From Bradyrhizobium sp. AZCC 2262 (GTDB taxonomy: Bacteria; Pseudomonadota; Alphaproteobacteria; Rhizobiales; Xanthobacteraceae), in contig NZ_JAZHRT010000001.1 in NCBI RefSeq assembly GCF_036924535.1, positions 8,122,001 to 8,186,000 on the forward strand: a stretch of DNA of 64,000 nt, given 5' to 3'. Numbering within the stretch: the stretch's first letter is position 1; each line of letters begins with the position of its first letter. The translations under genes were made by a program, and so were the position numbers. The notes under the pieces are model-generated. The model did not search any database. It was given only the letters and a program-made list of their open reading frames with translations, and had not been told where the DNA came from. Shown here in pieces: positions 43,903 to 56,400 of this stretch.

Positions 43903-43906
<4 letters not shown>
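43247..43906 (+). CDS. trpF: Phosphoribosylanthranilate isomerase
   Basis: A 219-residue TIM-barrel enzyme of tryptophan synthesis, catalysing the Amadori rearrangement of PRA to CdRP. The catalytic Cys is in [16 protein letters not shown]; the catalytic Asp is in [10 protein letters not shown]; the phosphate site is in [16 protein letters not shown]. It overlaps trpB by 4 bp (ATGA), first gene of trpFBA. Standard for Rhizobiales, where trpF-B-A is separate from trpE and trpDC. Confidence 0.97.
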
Positions 43907-45116
<1,210 letters not shown>

Positions 45117-45120
<4 letters not shown>

Positions 45121-45953
45121 CCACCCGCATCGATGCTCGTTTCGCCGACCTCGCCAGGCAGGGTCGCTCGGCGTTCGTCACCTTCCTGATGGCCGGCGAT
45201 CCCGATCCAAAAACGTCGCTCGACATCATCAAGGCGCTGCCGAAGGCCGGCGCCGACATCATCGAGATCGGCATGCCCTTTACCGATCCGATGGCGGATG
45301 GGCCGTCGATCCAGGCGGCGGGCCTGCGCGCGCTCAAAGCCGGCATGACCCTGAGGAAGACGCTGGAGTTGGTCCGCGGCTTCCGCAAGGACGACGACGC
45401 CACGCCGCTGGTGCTGATGGGCTACTACAATCCGATCTATATTTACGGCGTCGATAAATTCCTCGCCGATGCCAGGACCGCCGGCGTCGACGGCCTGATC
45501 ATCGTCGACCTGCCGCCGGAGGAAGACACCGAGCTTTGCATTCCGGCGATGAAGGCGGGGCTCAATTTCATCCGTCTGGCGACGCCGACCACCGACGACA
45601 AGCGCCTGCCGGCGGTGCTCGCGAATACGTCGGGCTTTGTCTATTACGTCGCCATCACCGGGATCACCGGCAGCGCCAGCGCCGATTCCACGGTGGTCGG
45701 CGAGGCCGTCGCCCGCATCAAGCGTCATACCAAACTGCCGGTTTGCGTCGGCTTCGGCATCCGCACGCCGGACGCGGCGCGCGCGATTGCGGAGAATGCC
45801 AACGGCGCCGTGGTTGGCACCGCGCTGGTCGATGCGCTCCGCGCCAGCCTGGATTCCGAGGGCCGCGCGACCCCTAAAACCGTCGGTGCCGTCGCCGATC
45901 TGGTGTCCGCGCTGGCACAGGGCGTAAGAGGCGCGAAACAGGCCGCAGAATAA
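45117..45953 (+). CDS. trpA: Tryptophan synthase alpha subunit
   Basis: A 278-residue TIM-barrel subunit cleaving indole-3-glycerol phosphate. The catalytic Glu is in [22 protein letters not shown] and the Asp in [15 protein letters not shown]; the phosphate loop is [15 protein letters not shown]. It starts at GTG 45117 overlapping the trpB stop. The indole product is channelled to TrpB. Confidence 0.98.
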
Positions 45954-46052
45954 GCCATAATTGCGTGGAATAGGCGTGAGTCGCGGCTTGTTGGGCTGAG
46001 CCTGGGTCGCCATATTCCAGTCAATGCGCTTAACCGCATTTCGGAGCGAAAC

Positions 46053-46994
46053 ATGAATTGGCTCACCAATGTCGTCCGGCCAAAAATCCGCAACATCCTG
46101 CGCCGCGAGACGCCGGAGAATTTGTGGATCAAGTGTCCGGATTCCGGGCAGCTCGTGTTCTACAAGGACGTGGAGGCCAACCAGTTCGTCATTCCCGGCT
46201 CGAACTACCACATGCGCATGGGCGCGGTGGCGCGGCTGAAGTCGATCTTCGACAACGAGACCTGGTACGACATCGCGTTGCCGGAAGTGACGGCCGATCC
46301 GCTGAAATTTCGCGACGAGCGCAAATATGTCGACCGCATCAAGGACGCGCGCGCCAAAACGGGACTGAACGACGCCATCAAGGTCGGCTACGGCAAGCTG
46401 GAGGGCGCCGGCGTCGTCATCGCGGTGCAGGATTTTGATTTCATGGGCGGCTCGCTCGGCATGGCCGCGGGCGAGGCGATCGTGCGCGGGCTCGAACTCG
46501 CGGTGGAGAAGAAGTCGCCATTCATCGTGTTCGCGGCCTCCGGCGGCGCGCGGATGCAGGAAGGCATCCTGTCGCTGATGCAGATGCCGCGTACCACCGT
46601 CGGCGTGCAGATGCTGCGGGAAGCGAAGCTGCCCTACATCGTGGTGCTGACCAATCCGACCACCGGCGGCGTCACCGCCTCCTACGCCATGCTGGGCGAC
46701 GTGCAGATCGCCGAGCCCGGCGCGCTGATCGGCTTCGCCGGTGCGCGCGTGATCGAACAGACCATCCGCGAAAAACTGCCGGAAGGATTCCAGCGCGCCG
46801 AATATCTGCTCGACCACGGCATGGTCGACATGGTGGTGCATCGCCACCAGATGCGTCCGACGCTGGCGCGGCTGTGCCGGCTGCTGACGAAATCCCCGGC
46901 GCTCGAAGCCGCCTCAAAACCTGCGCAGCAGGTTACCGATCCGGCGCAGATCGTATCGGCGCCGGAAGTCGTGCCGGCTGCGCCCCACGCGTGA
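46053..46994 (+). CDS. accD: Acetyl-CoA carboxylase carboxyltransferase subunit beta
   Basis: A 313-residue beta subunit transferring the carboxyl from carboxybiotin to acetyl-CoA, the first step of fatty-acid synthesis. [20 protein letters not shown] and [18 protein letters not shown] are the family signature. The N-terminal zinc finger (CxxC..CxxC in E. coli) is degenerate: only Cys28 (IKCPDSG) remains, the others being Ser, Val and Gly. It overlaps folC by 4 bp (GTGA); accD-folC is a conserved pair. Confidence 0.97.
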   Translation: MNWLTNVVRPKIRNILRRETPENLWIKCPDSGQLVFYKDVEANQFVIPGSNYHMRMGAVARLKSIFDNETWYDIALPEVTADPLKFRDERKYVDRIKDARAKTGLNDAIKVGYGKLEGAGVVIAVQDFDFMGGSLGMAAGEAIVRGLELAVEKKSPFIVFAASGGARMQEGILSLMQMPRTTVGVQMLREAKLPYIVVLTNPTTGGVTASYAMLGDVQIAEPGALIGFAGARVIEQTIREKLPEGFQRAEYLLDHGMVDMVVHRHQMRPTLARLCRLLTKSPALEAASKPAQQVTDPAQIVSAPEVVPAAPHA

Positions 46995-48331
46995 ATCTAC
47001 CTGCCGCCAAACCCCAGCCGCTCGGTGAATTGATCGCGCGGCTGTCTGCCTTGCATCCGAAGCGCATCGATCTCAGCCTCGATCGCATGCACCGCCTGCT
47101 GGCGCGGCTCGATCATCCGGAAGCCACGCTGCCCCCGGTGATCCATATCGCGGGCACCAACGGCAAGGGCTCCACCATCGCCTATCTGCGCGCGATCCTC
47201 GAGGCCGCAGGCCTGCGCGTGCACGTCTACACCTCGCCCTACCTGGTGCGGATCAACGAATGCTTCCGCATCGGCGAGAAGGGCGGCGGCCAGTTGGCAA
47301 GCGATGCCGAGTTGCGCCGGGTGCTGGAGCACTGCGAACAGGTCAATGCGGGCGAGCCGATCACGATTTTCGAGATGGAGACCGCGGCCGCGTTCTGCCT
47401 GTTTGCGGAGCACGAGGCCGATGTCGTGCTGCTGGAGACTGGCCTCGGCGGCCGGCTCGATGCCACCAACGTGATCGACAGGCCGATCGCGACCGTCATC
47501 ACGCGCGTCAGCATGGACCACACCGAATTCCTCGGCAGCACGCTCACCGCCATCGCGGGTGAGAAGGCCGCCATCATCAAGCGCAGCGCGCCGGTGATCT
47601 GCGCCGAGCAGGCGCCGGAGGCGATGTCGGTGATCGAGGCGCAGGCAAAGCGCATGCGCGCGCCGCTGCATGCGGCGGGACAGCAATGGCATGTCGGCGT
47701 CGAGCGCGGCCGACTGGTCTATCAGGACGAGCGCGGCCTGATGGACCTCGCAGCGCCAAAGCTGTTCGGGCGGCATCAATTCGACAATGCCGGTCTTGCG
47801 ATCGCAACGTTGCGAGCGATCGAGGCGTTCAAGATCGGGATGCCGGCATTCGAGGCCGGCATCGTTGGCGCCGAGTGGCCGGCGCGGATGCAGCGGCTGG
47901 TCGCAGGCGCGCTGGTTGATCAGGGGCCGAAGGGGTGCGAGATCTGGCTCGATGGCGCGCACAATGCGGAAGGCGGACGCGTCACGGCGGCGGCGCTCGG
48001 CGATCTCGAGGAGCGCGTGTCGCGCCCGCTGGTGGTAATCGCCGGCATGATGGCGAACAAGGATGCGGGCGCATTCCTCGCCAATTTCGCCGGCCTGACA
48101 CGGCACATCGTCACCGTGCCGATTCCCGGCCGCGACAATGCGATGCCGCCGGATCGGTTGGCCGATGCGGCGCGCGCGCTCGGCATGCGCGTGGAAAATG
48201 CTGCGAGCGTCGAAGCTGCGCTACATGCGCTGTCGCGCCTCGCTTACGAAGTGCCGCCACGCATCCTGATCACCGGCTCGCTCTATCTCGCCGGTCATGT
48301 GCTTGCGATCAACGGCACGCCGCCGGGGTAA
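46991..48331 (+). CDS. folC: Bifunctional folylpolyglutamate/dihydrofolate synthase
   Basis: A 446-residue Mur-ligase-like enzyme adding glutamates to folates. The P-loop is [17 protein letters not shown]; the omega loop is [12 protein letters not shown]; the second nucleotide site is ARMQRLVAG; and the C-domain has [11 protein letters not shown]. It starts at GTG 46991 in the accD stop; residues in the frame upstream are not family-like. The gene is convergent with nothing nearby and ends before a perfect hairpin (48364-48389). Confidence 0.96.
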   Translation: MNLPAAKPQPLGELIARLSALHPKRIDLSLDRMHRLLARLDHPEATLPPVIHIAGTNGKGSTIAYLRAILEAAGLRVHVYTSPYLVRINECFRIGEKGGGQLASDAELRRVLEHCEQVNAGEPITIFEMETAAAFCLFAEHEADVVLLETGLGGRLDATNVIDRPIATVITRVSMDHTEFLGSTLTAIAGEKAAIIKRSAPVICAEQAPEAMSVIEAQAKRMRAPLHAAGQQWHVGVERGRLVYQDERGLMDLAAPKLFGRHQFDNAGLAIATLRAIEAFKIGMPAFEAGIVGAEWPARMQRLVAGALVDQGPKGCEIWLDGAHNAEGGRVTAAALGDLEERVSRPLVVIAGMMANKDAGAFLANFAGLTRHIVTVPIPGRDNAMPPDRLADAARALGMRVENAASVEAALHALSRLAYEVPPRILITGSLYLAGHVLAINGTPPG

Positions 48332-48363
48332 CGTCCGAAGAAAATTAATCCGAAAAATCAAAT

Positions 48364-48389
48364 GGCCGCTGAAATTGCTTTCAGCGGCC
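48364..48389. terminator. Perfect hairpin downstream of folC
   Basis: An 11-bp stem GGCCGCTGAAA/TTTCAGCGGCC with a TTGC loop, 32 bp after folC. On the plus strand no T-run follows; on the minus strand it would be followed by ATTTGATTTTT. It may terminate by stem alone. The remainder of the gap 48332-48600 has no gene. Confidence 0.6.
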
Positions 48390-48600
48390 GCCCGGGTAGA
48401 AATATTGATTATTTATGAACTAGCCAGCCCCGGTCTTTGTAAAGACTAGCCAAAACGTCCGCGAACTGCGAGTCGGAACGCGGGTTCCGCCTTTATAACA
48501 AAGGATGATGTTGCAGGCTGGTCTCACCCAAATGAGTTAAATGCCCTAACAACGTTTTTGCACGGTCGTACAACCACAGCTGCCGAAAGTTGAAATTCCC

Positions 48601-49341
48601 ATGCGCTTTGCCGCGATTGCCGACGTGCACGGAAACTATCTCGCGCTGGAAGCCGTGCTGGCCGACATCCGCGCCCAAGGCATTGGCGAGATCGTCAATC
48701 TCGGCGACATGGCGAGCGACCCGCTTGATGCGCGGCGAACCATGGACGCGCTGATGGCGCTCGATGCCGTTCACGTGCTCGGCAATCATGATCGCTATCT
48801 GATCGATCGGCCGCCGGAAAAGATGGGATCATGGGATCGCCCCGCCCATGCGCAGCTCGAAGTGCGCCATCTCGATTGGCTGCGCGCGGTGCCAAAGACG
48901 GCCGTGTTTCGCGATCAGGTGTTTCTCTGTCACGCGACGCCTGACCATGACGAGATCTACTGGCTGGAGACGGTCTTGCCCGACGGCACGGTGCGGATGT
49001 CAGCGCTGGATGCAATCGAGAAACACGCACAAGGCATCACGCAGTCCTTGATCCTCTGCGCGCATACCCATCTCGCCCGTGCGGTCAGGCTTCGCGATGG
49101 CCGATTGATCGTCAATCCCGGCAGCGTCGGTTCACCCGGCTATCGCGATACTCATCCGTTTCCGCATGTCATCGAGGCCGGCACGCCGGATGCGCGTTAC
49201 GCGATCCTCGAACTCGTCGACGGCAGCTGGCGCATCGCGTTCCGGCATGTGCCGTATGATCACGAGGCGATGGCGACGCTCGCGCGACAGAACGGCCAGG
49301 CCGAACTGGCGTCAGCGCTGGAGACGGGTTGGATGGGCTAA
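48601..49341 (+). CDS. Metallophosphoesterase (YfcE-like)
   Basis: A 246-residue calcineurin-like phosphoesterase with the metal motifs in order: ADVHGN (D-x-H), LGDMASDP (GD), LGNHDRYL (GNHD), CHATPDHD (H), and CAHTHLAR with NPGSVGSPG (GHxH equivalents). The binuclear centre hydrolyses phosphodiesters or phosphoproteins; YfcE, its best-known relative, has broad activity. Substrate unknown. It is in tandem after folC, 269 bp away. Confidence 0.9.
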   Translation: MRFAAIADVHGNYLALEAVLADIRAQGIGEIVNLGDMASDPLDARRTMDALMALDAVHVLGNHDRYLIDRPPEKMGSWDRPAHAQLEVRHLDWLRAVPKTAVFRDQVFLCHATPDHDEIYWLETVLPDGTVRMSALDAIEKHAQGITQSLILCAHTHLARAVRLRDGRLIVNPGSVGSPGYRDTHPFPHVIEAGTPDARYAILELVDGSWRIAFRHVPYDHEAMATLARQNGQAELASALETGWMG

Positions 49342-49347
49342 AGATTC

Positions 49348-49433
49348 GTAGCCCGGATGGAGCGAAGCGCAATCCGGGAGGATCGCGCCGCGAAGGTAGC
49401 GCCCCGGGTTTTGCTTCGCTCCACCCGGGCTAC
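49348..49433. repeat. Palindromic repeat, family A copy 3
   Basis: GTAGCCCGGAT..ACCCGGGCTAC, with an inner AGCGAAGC/GCTTCGCT stem. Longest copy (86 bp). It sits between the converging phosphoesterase and trxA genes. Confidence 0.85.
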
Positions 49434-49455
49434 GAGATCATTCGCCGCAAAAACA

Positions 49456-49482
49456 AAACGGCCGGCTATTCGCCGGCCGTTT
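49456..49482 (-). terminator. Rho-independent terminator of trxA operon
   Basis: Minus strand: AAACGGCCGGC-GAATA-GCCGGCCGTTT, followed by TGTTTTTG. An 11-bp perfect stem 24 bp after the trxA stop. Confidence 0.9.
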
Positions 49483-49506
49483 CACAATCAGCAAATAGAA
49501 AGCCGA

Positions 49507-49827
49507 TCAGACCGCAGCAGTGATCCACTGCTGCAGCTTCGCCTTCGGCGCGGCGCCGACCTGGCGGGAGGCCATCTCGCCGCCCTTGAAGATCATCAGG
49601 GTCGGGATCGACATCACGCCGTATTTCGAGGCCGTCTTCGGGCTCTCGTCGACGTTCAGCTTCACGATCTTGACCTTGTCGCCCATCGCGCCGGAAATCT
49701 CGTCGAGGGCGGGGGCGATCATGCGGCAGGGGCCGCACCACTCGGCCCAGAAATCGACGACCACCGGCCCGGTCGCCTTGAGCACTTCGGCTTCGAAATC
49801 GGCGTCAGAAACCTTGCCAACGGCCAT
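49507..49827 (-). CDS. trxA: Thioredoxin
   Basis: A 106-residue thioredoxin, the usual length. The redox pair is Cys31/Cys34 in [14 protein letters not shown]; the cis-Pro is in [11 protein letters not shown]. It reduces cytoplasmic disulphides with NADPH via thioredoxin reductase. It ends the divL-addAB transcription unit, 105 bp after addA, and probably also has a promoter of its own. Confidence 0.97.
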   Translation of the reverse strand: MAVGKVSDADFEAEVLKATGPVVVDFWAEWCGPCRMIAPALDEISGAMGDKVKIVKLNVDESPKTASKYGVMSIPTLMIFKGGEMASRQVGAAPKAKLQQWITAAV

Positions 49828-49932
49828 GGGAATTACCTCGTTCAGTTAGGAATTAAGCGGCGCAGGATGAGAATCGCGCCCGGGATGATAGCGTCAAACC
49901 TATGAACGCGATCCTGCCGGGTCAAGCACGGG

Positions 49933-52900
49933 TCACGCCGAGATGATGGATGCCAGCTCGGCCTCCAGCGCGGGGGCTGAAATCTCCATTAATTCAGCGG
50001 TTTCGGTCCAAAGCAGCGCCGCTCGGACCATCCGCTGGGGATAAAGCTTGCCAAGCACCGCCCGGTACAGCGCGAGCTGGCGGACATAGCCCCTCGGCGC
50101 CTCGTCAGGCCGGCTCGGCGGGGCGTGGTTGGTCTTGAAATCGACGATCAGGACCTCGCTGTCGGTGACGACCAAACGGTCGATCTGCCCGGATACCAGC
50201 GCCGGCCGGCCGCCTGGCCGCTCCAGCCGCCCGACGATCGAGACTTCGGCGCGGCTGCCGGGGGCAAACACGGCCGCGAAGCGCGCATCCGCAATCAACG
50301 CCAGCGTGCTTTCGGCCAGCGCCTGCCGTTCCTCCTCGATCCAGCCATCGGCATTGCGGACGAGATAGGCCAGCGCGGCCTCGCGGCGGCGCGGGGCCGC
50401 GATATCGGGCAGCGATTGCAGGAGCCGGTGCACCAGCGTCCCGCGCTGCAGGGCGCGGGCGCGTTGCGTGAGCGATTCGGCCGTCCGTACCTTGTGGCTA
50501 TCGTCATCTGCGGGGTCGGATGGCCGCACAAAACTTTCTGCTGAAATTTCCGGCTGCGCCGGGGTCAGCAGCCAGTTGGGCAGCACCGTCGACGCCGGCG
50601 GGGACGCCGCAGCAGCGGGAGCGGCCGACGGCGCGGTCTCCCCCGCTCGGGTATAGCGCTTCACCCGGCCTACCGCGGTTTCGAGCTCCTGAAGCTGCAA
50701 GGTGGAACCGGCGAGACCCTTGGTGATCAGATCGTACCAGGACAGCGGCCGCACGCTCTTCATGTTGCCGGGCAGGCAGCCGCCGACGATCAACCTGTCC
50801 GCGGCGCGCGTCATCGCGACATAGAGCAGGCGGCGGTACTCATCTTCGGTATCGTCGATCATCGCCGCGCGGGCCGCGACGACGGCCGGTGGATCCTCGG
50901 CCTTGCGGCCGGCCCAGACCACCACGCCCGGCGCATGCGGATCGGCATTGCCTTGCGGCAGGTTGATGAGTTTTAGCCGCTGCGTATCCGAGGGCGACGT
51001 CGTGGTGTCCACCAGGAAAACGACGGAAGCCTCCAGTCCCTTGGCGCCGTGCACGGTCATGACGCGAACCTCGTCGCGCGAGATTTCCATGTCGCGCTTC
51101 ACCTCGAGATCGGCGGTGCGCAGCCACGCCATAAAGCCCTGCAACGAGGCCGGCGCCTTGCGTTCGTAATTCAGCGCCAGCTCCAGAAACTCATCCAGCG
51201 CGTCGTTCGCTTCGTGTCCGAGCCGCCGCAGGATTCGCGCGCGTCCGCCGTCACCGCCCAGCAGCCAGGCATAGAACGCAAAAGGCGTCTCGCGGGCAAA
51301 GCGGCGTTCGCATTGTTCGAGCCGCCACAGCGCATCCCTCAACCGGCCATCAGCCGAAGCGCGCTCGGCCAGTGTCGCGCGCAACGATCCCTTGCGCTGC
51401 CAGGCGATCTTGAACAGGTCGTCGTCGGATAACCCGAACAGCGGGCTCTTCAGCGCTACCGCCAGCGCCAGATCATCCTGCGGCAGCAGCAGCGCGTCGG
51501 CGAGGTTCATCAGGTCGATGATCGCGATATGCTCGGTCAGCTTGAGGCGGTCGGCGCCAGCCACCGGGATGCCGGCGTGCTTCAGCGCCTGGATCACGGC
51601 GTCGAACGCGTTGCCGCGCCGCCGCACCAGCACCAGCATGTCGCCAAAGCGCAGCGGCCGTCGGGCATTCCTGCTGCCGGTCATCACGCCGCTGCCGACC
51701 AACGTCTTGATCTCGGCCTGGATGCGCCGGGCAAGCTTCACTTCGGGGCTGGTCGCGGCAACGCCGTCGAACGGCGCCCGCCAGCCTTCGATGTCCTGCC
51801 GGTCGTCGGCTTCCGCCAATTCCCAAAGGTCGATCTGGCCGGGCCCTGCGTCGGCCAGCGCATGATGGATCGGATTTCCGATATCGACCGCATGAATGCT
51901 GCGAAAGATATCCTGCTCGCGAAACACCTGATCGACCGCATGCAGGATCTCCGGTCCCGACCGGAACGAATAGGTAAACGACACCGGATCGAACTTCAGT
52001 CCGGCGCCCTCGAACTTCCGCTGCAAGGCGCGGCGGCGCAGGTCGAACTCGCGTGGGGCTGCGCCCTGGAACGAAAAAATCGACTGCTTCTCGTCGCCAA
52101 CCGCGAACACCGTTCGCACCACGCCATCACGCGCGCCCGCGCCCGAAGTGAATTCGGAGATGATGTGCGCGACGATGTCCCATTGCCGCGGGCTGGTGTC
52201 CTGCGCCTCGTCGATCAGCACATGGTCGACGCCGCGGTCGAGCTTGTAGTGCACCCAGCCGGAGGAGACGCGGTCAAGCATCTCCAGCGTCTTGTCGATC
52301 AGATCGTCATAGTCGAGCAGCCCGCGTTCCTGCTTCTCACGCCGGTAATTGGCCGCCGCTGCGGTCGCGATATGAAGAAGCGCCTCAGTGCGGTCGCGCG
52401 CGATTACGGCGCGGCGCTTCGCGATCAGGGGCGCGAGGCGATCAATCTCGGATTCGAACAGGCGTCCAACCGCAGGATTGTCCCGCGCAAAGTTCTTTGT
52501 AACGACAGATTTACGCGGCGTGCGATCGGCGTCGGTGAGAAACACGCAGAGATACTCGTCCACCTGGGCTGCACCGGAAAACGCCAACGCGGCGCGAAGC
52601 TGCGCGGCCTGGCCCTGATCGGTCTTGCTCCCGGTATCGAGGACCTGGGCGATTTCCTGCCAGTGCGACCGCGGCAGGTTCGGTCCATCCAATATCTCGC
52701 GCTCGACGTCTTCAATGCGATCATCGGGCTCGACGCCGAGCGCGGCGGAAGTTTGCGCGGCGGCCGCCTGCGCGCTGCCGGCGGCGTCTGTCCAGGCCAT
52801 GAAATGATCGCGGCTGAGACAGGCCTCGCGCACCACGTCCTTGAAGGTGGCGTCGGCCGCGCTCGCCATCGCCGTCATCAGCGCGCGGCCCGTCGCGCTG

Positions 52901-53430
52901 TCGGGGTTGCGCGACGCTTCGAGGAAAACGCCGAGATTGGCGCGCTCCATCATCTCGTTCTGGTCACGATCGTCGAGCACGGCAAACCGCGCCGGCACAT
53001 TCGCCTCGAACGGGAATTGCTGCAGCAGCCGCGTGCATAGTGCGTGAATCGTCTGCACCTTCAGCCCGCCCGGCGTCTCCAGCGCGCAGGCGAACAGTTT
53101 GCGCGCTGACTTCCTTAGGCGCGCACTGGGATGGGGAATGCCGGCATCGCGGATCGCCGCATCCAGCGCGTCGTCGTCAAGCGTCACCCAATGGCCGAGG
53201 GTGGTGAAGACGCGCTCCGCCATGTTGGCCGCGGCGGCTTTTGTAAAAGTGATGCAGAGGATTTTTTCCGGCGCGACATCGTCGAGCAGCAGCCGGATCA
53301 CCCGCTGCACCAGCACATGGGTCTTCCCCGAGCCGGCGTTGGCCGAGACGAAGGCGGAAGCCGCCGGATCGGATGCACGCGCCTGGGTGGCGCGAACGGC
53401 ATCGGGAATGACGCGCGCAGTCTTCACCAT
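49933..53430 (-). CDS. addA: AddA, ATP-dependent helicase-nuclease subunit A
   Basis: A 1165-residue UvrD-type helicase and nuclease for double-strand-break repair (the RecBCD substitute). Motif I is SANAGSGKTHVLVQRVI; motif II is VLIDEAQDTSPRQWDI; motif III is GDEKQSIFSFQGA; a motif V/VI equivalent is MTVHGAKGLEASVVFL; the C-terminal nuclease is SGQIDRLVVTDSEVLIVDFKTNHAP. The start at ATG 53430 overlaps the end of addB by 7 bp. Unwinds and resects DNA ends to load RecA. Confidence 0.97.
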   Translation of the reverse strand: MVKTARVIPDAVRATQARASDPAASAFVSANAGSGKTHVLVQRVIRLLLDDVAPEKILCITFTKAAAANMAERVFTTLGHWVTLDDDALDAAIRDAGIPHPSARLRKSARKLFACALETPGGLKVQTIHALCTRLLQQFPFEANVPARFAVLDDRDQNEMMERANLGVFLEASRNPDSATGRALMTAMASAADATFKDVVREACLSRDHFMAWTDAAGSAQAAAAQTSAALGVEPDDRIEDVEREILDGPNLPRSHWQEIAQVLDTGSKTDQGQAAQLRAALAFSGAAQVDEYLCVFLTDADRTPRKSVVTKNFARDNPAVGRLFESEIDRLAPLIAKRRAVIARDRTEALLHIATAAAANYRREKQERGLLDYDDLIDKTLEMLDRVSSGWVHYKLDRGVDHVLIDEAQDTSPRQWDIVAHIISEFTSGAGARDGVVRTVFAVGDEKQSIFSFQGAAPREFDLRRRALQRKFEGAGLKFDPVSFTYSFRSGPEILHAVDQVFREQDIFRSIHAVDIGNPIHHALADAGPGQIDLWELAEADDRQDIEGWRAPFDGVAATSPEVKLARRIQAEIKTLVGSGVMTGSRNARRPLRFGDMLVLVRRRGNAFDAVIQALKHAGIPVAGADRLKLTEHIAIIDLMNLADALLLPQDDLALAVALKSPLFGLSDDDLFKIAWQRKGSLRATLAERASADGRLRDALWRLEQCERRFARETPFAFYAWLLGGDGGRARILRRLGHEANDALDEFLELALNYERKAPASLQGFMAWLRTADLEVKRDMEISRDEVRVMTVHGAKGLEASVVFLVDTTTSPSDTQRLKLINLPQGNADPHAPGVVVWAGRKAEDPPAVVAARAAMIDDTEDEYRRLLYVAMTRAADRLIVGGCLPGNMKSVRPLSWYDLITKGLAGSTLQLQELETAVGRVKRYTRAGETAPSAAPAAAASPPASTVLPNWLLTPAQPEISAESFVRPSDPADDDSHKVRTAESLTQRARALQRGTLVHRLLQSLPDIAAPRRREAALAYLVRNADGWIEEERQALAESTLALIADARFAAVFAPGSRAEVSIVGRLERPGGRPALVSGQIDRLVVTDSEVLIVDFKTNHAPPSRPDEAPRGYVRQLALYRAVLGKLYPQRMVRAALLWTETAELMEISAPALEAELASIISA

Positions 53431-56400
53431 TCCTCGATCCCCAGTCCGCCGGCCGCTGACCATTCCTTGATCCGGGCGAGATCGTCATAGGCGCCGTAGC
53501 GGTTCGACCACATCGACAGGTTAAGCGACGTGTAGGCGGTCTCCTCGTTCTCGAATTTGCGGATCAGCGCTTCTAGCTGTTCGAGCGCGTAGTCGGCCGC
53601 CTCGTCCGGCCGCTGCGGCGTATCGTTGTTCCTGATCTTCAGTTCCAGCGAGCGCTGTTCGCCTGGCGGATTGTTGCCGCTGAGCCTGACATAGACGAGT
53701 TCGCCGACGGATGAACCGGCGTGAGTATTCTCAAAGCCGCCCTCGCGCAGGATCGCAGCCTCCAGCGTCAATTGCGGTGACAGGCCCATGCGAACCTGTT
53801 TTCCCGTCGGCGGCTGGCCGGTCTTGTAATCGAGGATCGCAAAGCTGCCGTCATGGCGCTGCTCGATCCGGTCGGCGCGCGCGGACAGCGTGAAGATGCG
53901 TTCGTTGTCGAGCGGAATTTTGATCTCGCCTCTGATCTCGGCGGCAATTTTCTCAATATCGTCGCGCCGCGCCTCTTCCCAATCCGCAAACCACGCGGCG
54001 ATGCGCTGGAATCGCGGCCACCACAGCGCGCGCGCCTCCGGCCGTTCCATCAGCGGCGCGAAAAATTTCTCGCCGATACCTCGCAGCACCAGCGCGGGCT
54101 GGGCGGGGAGGGCGTCCGCGAACTTTTGCGTGAATTCGCCGAGCGCGTCATGGATCGCCGAGCCGCGGTCGGCCGCCGACAGCGGCATGTCGACGGGGTC
54201 GAGCGGATCGAGCCGCAAAATATATTTCGCGTAGATCGTATAGGGATCGCGTAGCCAGTCCTCGATCGCCGTGACCGACAGTTTTAGCGGACGCGTCGCG
54301 ACCGGCGGTTTTGGCGCAGGCTGCGCAATCGGTTCAACCGCGTCGGGCTGGTCCAACTCGCCGGCGAAGCGGACATAATTTTCACCGGCGCTCTTGGCCT
54401 CGTCCCAGCGCGCTTCGCCGGCGACGGCCTCCAACCGGTGCAGAAAGCGCGAGGCGACAGCCGGCGCGCCGCCGACCTTGGCAGAATGGGTCAGGATCAC
54501 ATCGTCCGTTCCCAGCAATTGCGCGAAGTCATGCGCGGAAAGGCCGATGCGCCGCTCCGGCAAATCGAGGCCGAGTTCATGGCGCATCGGCCGGCTCAGC
54601 CAGGGATCGACCCGCGGCGCCGGCGGCCACACGCCTTCGACCAGCCCGCCGAGGATGGCGCGGTCGGATTCGGTCAGCCGCGCTTCGAGCTGGCCGTAGA
54701 TGTGCAGATGCGCGCTCGCCGATTCCGGCCGCCGCACCATGCGATCGGCATAGGCGGTCTGGAAAACATCAGGGTAATCGCCGAGCTGGACCATCAGGCC
54801 ACTCGGCTTCTGTTCGGCGAGCAGGTCGTCGAACGCCGCTGACAGCGCAGCGCCTTGCGCTTCCTCGAAGGCGATTGCAACGCCGTTTTGATCCGAGGAT
54901 AGCGCGATCAGCGTTTCGCGGTGGCGTTGCGCCAGTTCGGCGAAATCGAATGGTTTTGACGAGCCCATGACTTCCAGCGGCGCCAGCGCTTTTTGCAGCG
55001 CCGCGATCAGCGTCTGCGCCTGGTCGAGTTCGTCATCCCTCAATTTCGCGCGCGGCTCGGAGGCGTGAAGCGAGGAGATCTCGTGGCTCCTGAGCTTCCT
55101 GAGCTCGACGCGGAAACGATCGAAGTCGCGCGCCAATCCGGCCGTTCCCGCCTGCGGCCGGGTGCCGCGCAGCAGCGCCAGTTCGAGGATTTCGATGGCG
55201 TGCTTGAACGTGCCGGACGCGTGGCCTAGCCGAAACAGCGGATGTTTCAGCAGTGCGAGCAAAGTCGGCGGCTCCAGCCCCTTGCTGGTAGCTTCCGCGG
55301 CAAGGCGGGCAAAAATGCCGCCTGGTGTATCCATCAGCGCATCGCCGCCGGAATCGTCGAATTCGAGATTCCAGCGGGTCAGCGCCGCCATCACCCGCCG
55401 CGCCAGCGCGCGATCGGGCGTCACCAGCGCCGCCGATTTGTTCAGGTGCCGCGCCTCGCGCATCGCCACCGCAATTGCCAGCGCCTCCATTTCCGAATTG
55501 GGCGCTTCGACGACGGCTAGCTTCGCGATGCCGCCTTCGATCCTTCGCGCGACTTCCGGTTGGACCAGACGATCGTGCCATTGTTCGGTCGCGCTCGAGG
55601 GGCGCATCGTCTCGGAGACCAGTATCTCGCGTCCCTGCGGACCTGGCGTGCCGAGAATTTCGACGTCGCTTCGCTTGATGCCGAAGCGATCCAGCAGACC
55701 GTGCATCGCGAATTGCGGATGGTTCGAGGAGGGCTGCGTGGTGAATTTACCCTGCGCGTCTCTGACGCCGCCGATCGTCTGCCAGGCTTCCTCGTCGAGA
55801 TCGGTGTCGAGCCCCGGCAGCACCACCGCGCCCAACTTCAAGCCGGCCACGGCGGTCAGGAATTTTGCGGTCGCCGGCATCGAACCGGTCGAGCCGGCTG
55901 CAACCACCGGCCCCTCATGATGTGCGGTCAGGCGGGCGGCTTCGGCCTCTATCAGGCGGTCGCGCCGTTCGGCGGGTTCGATCCGGCCGATTTCCTTCAG
56001 ATGCTCCGGCCACGCCTTGCGCGCGATGCGCAGGAATTCGAGCGAGTGCTGCCAGTATTTGTCGAACTGGTCGGGGACAAGTTTGTCGAGCGCTTCCCAG
56101 GCGACGCCGCGCGTCACCATGTCGTCCATCAGCCGCGCCAGGTCGCCGGCCAGCGCCAATGTCGAGGCCGGGCCGCCAACCACGAGCGGCGCCGACACCG
56201 GACTTTTCGCCCATGCCGCGACCAGATGCGCCAGCGTCAGGCGGCGCTCCAGCTCGCCGAGTCTCGGCGGAACGTCGAGCGGTGCCACGCCGCCGAATTG
56301 TTCGGAGCCTTCCGCAAACGCCAGCTCGTCCTCGTCGATGTCGCCGAGCGCCACGATGCGCGGCAGGATCGCAGCGTCGGTCTTCAGCTCATCGAGAAAG

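Noticed and set aside
51529-53040. A 503-codon open frame antisense to addA
   Set aside because: Shadow of a long high-GC gene; composition (His/Arg/Asp-rich) is typical of antisense frames and addA has all helicase motifs.
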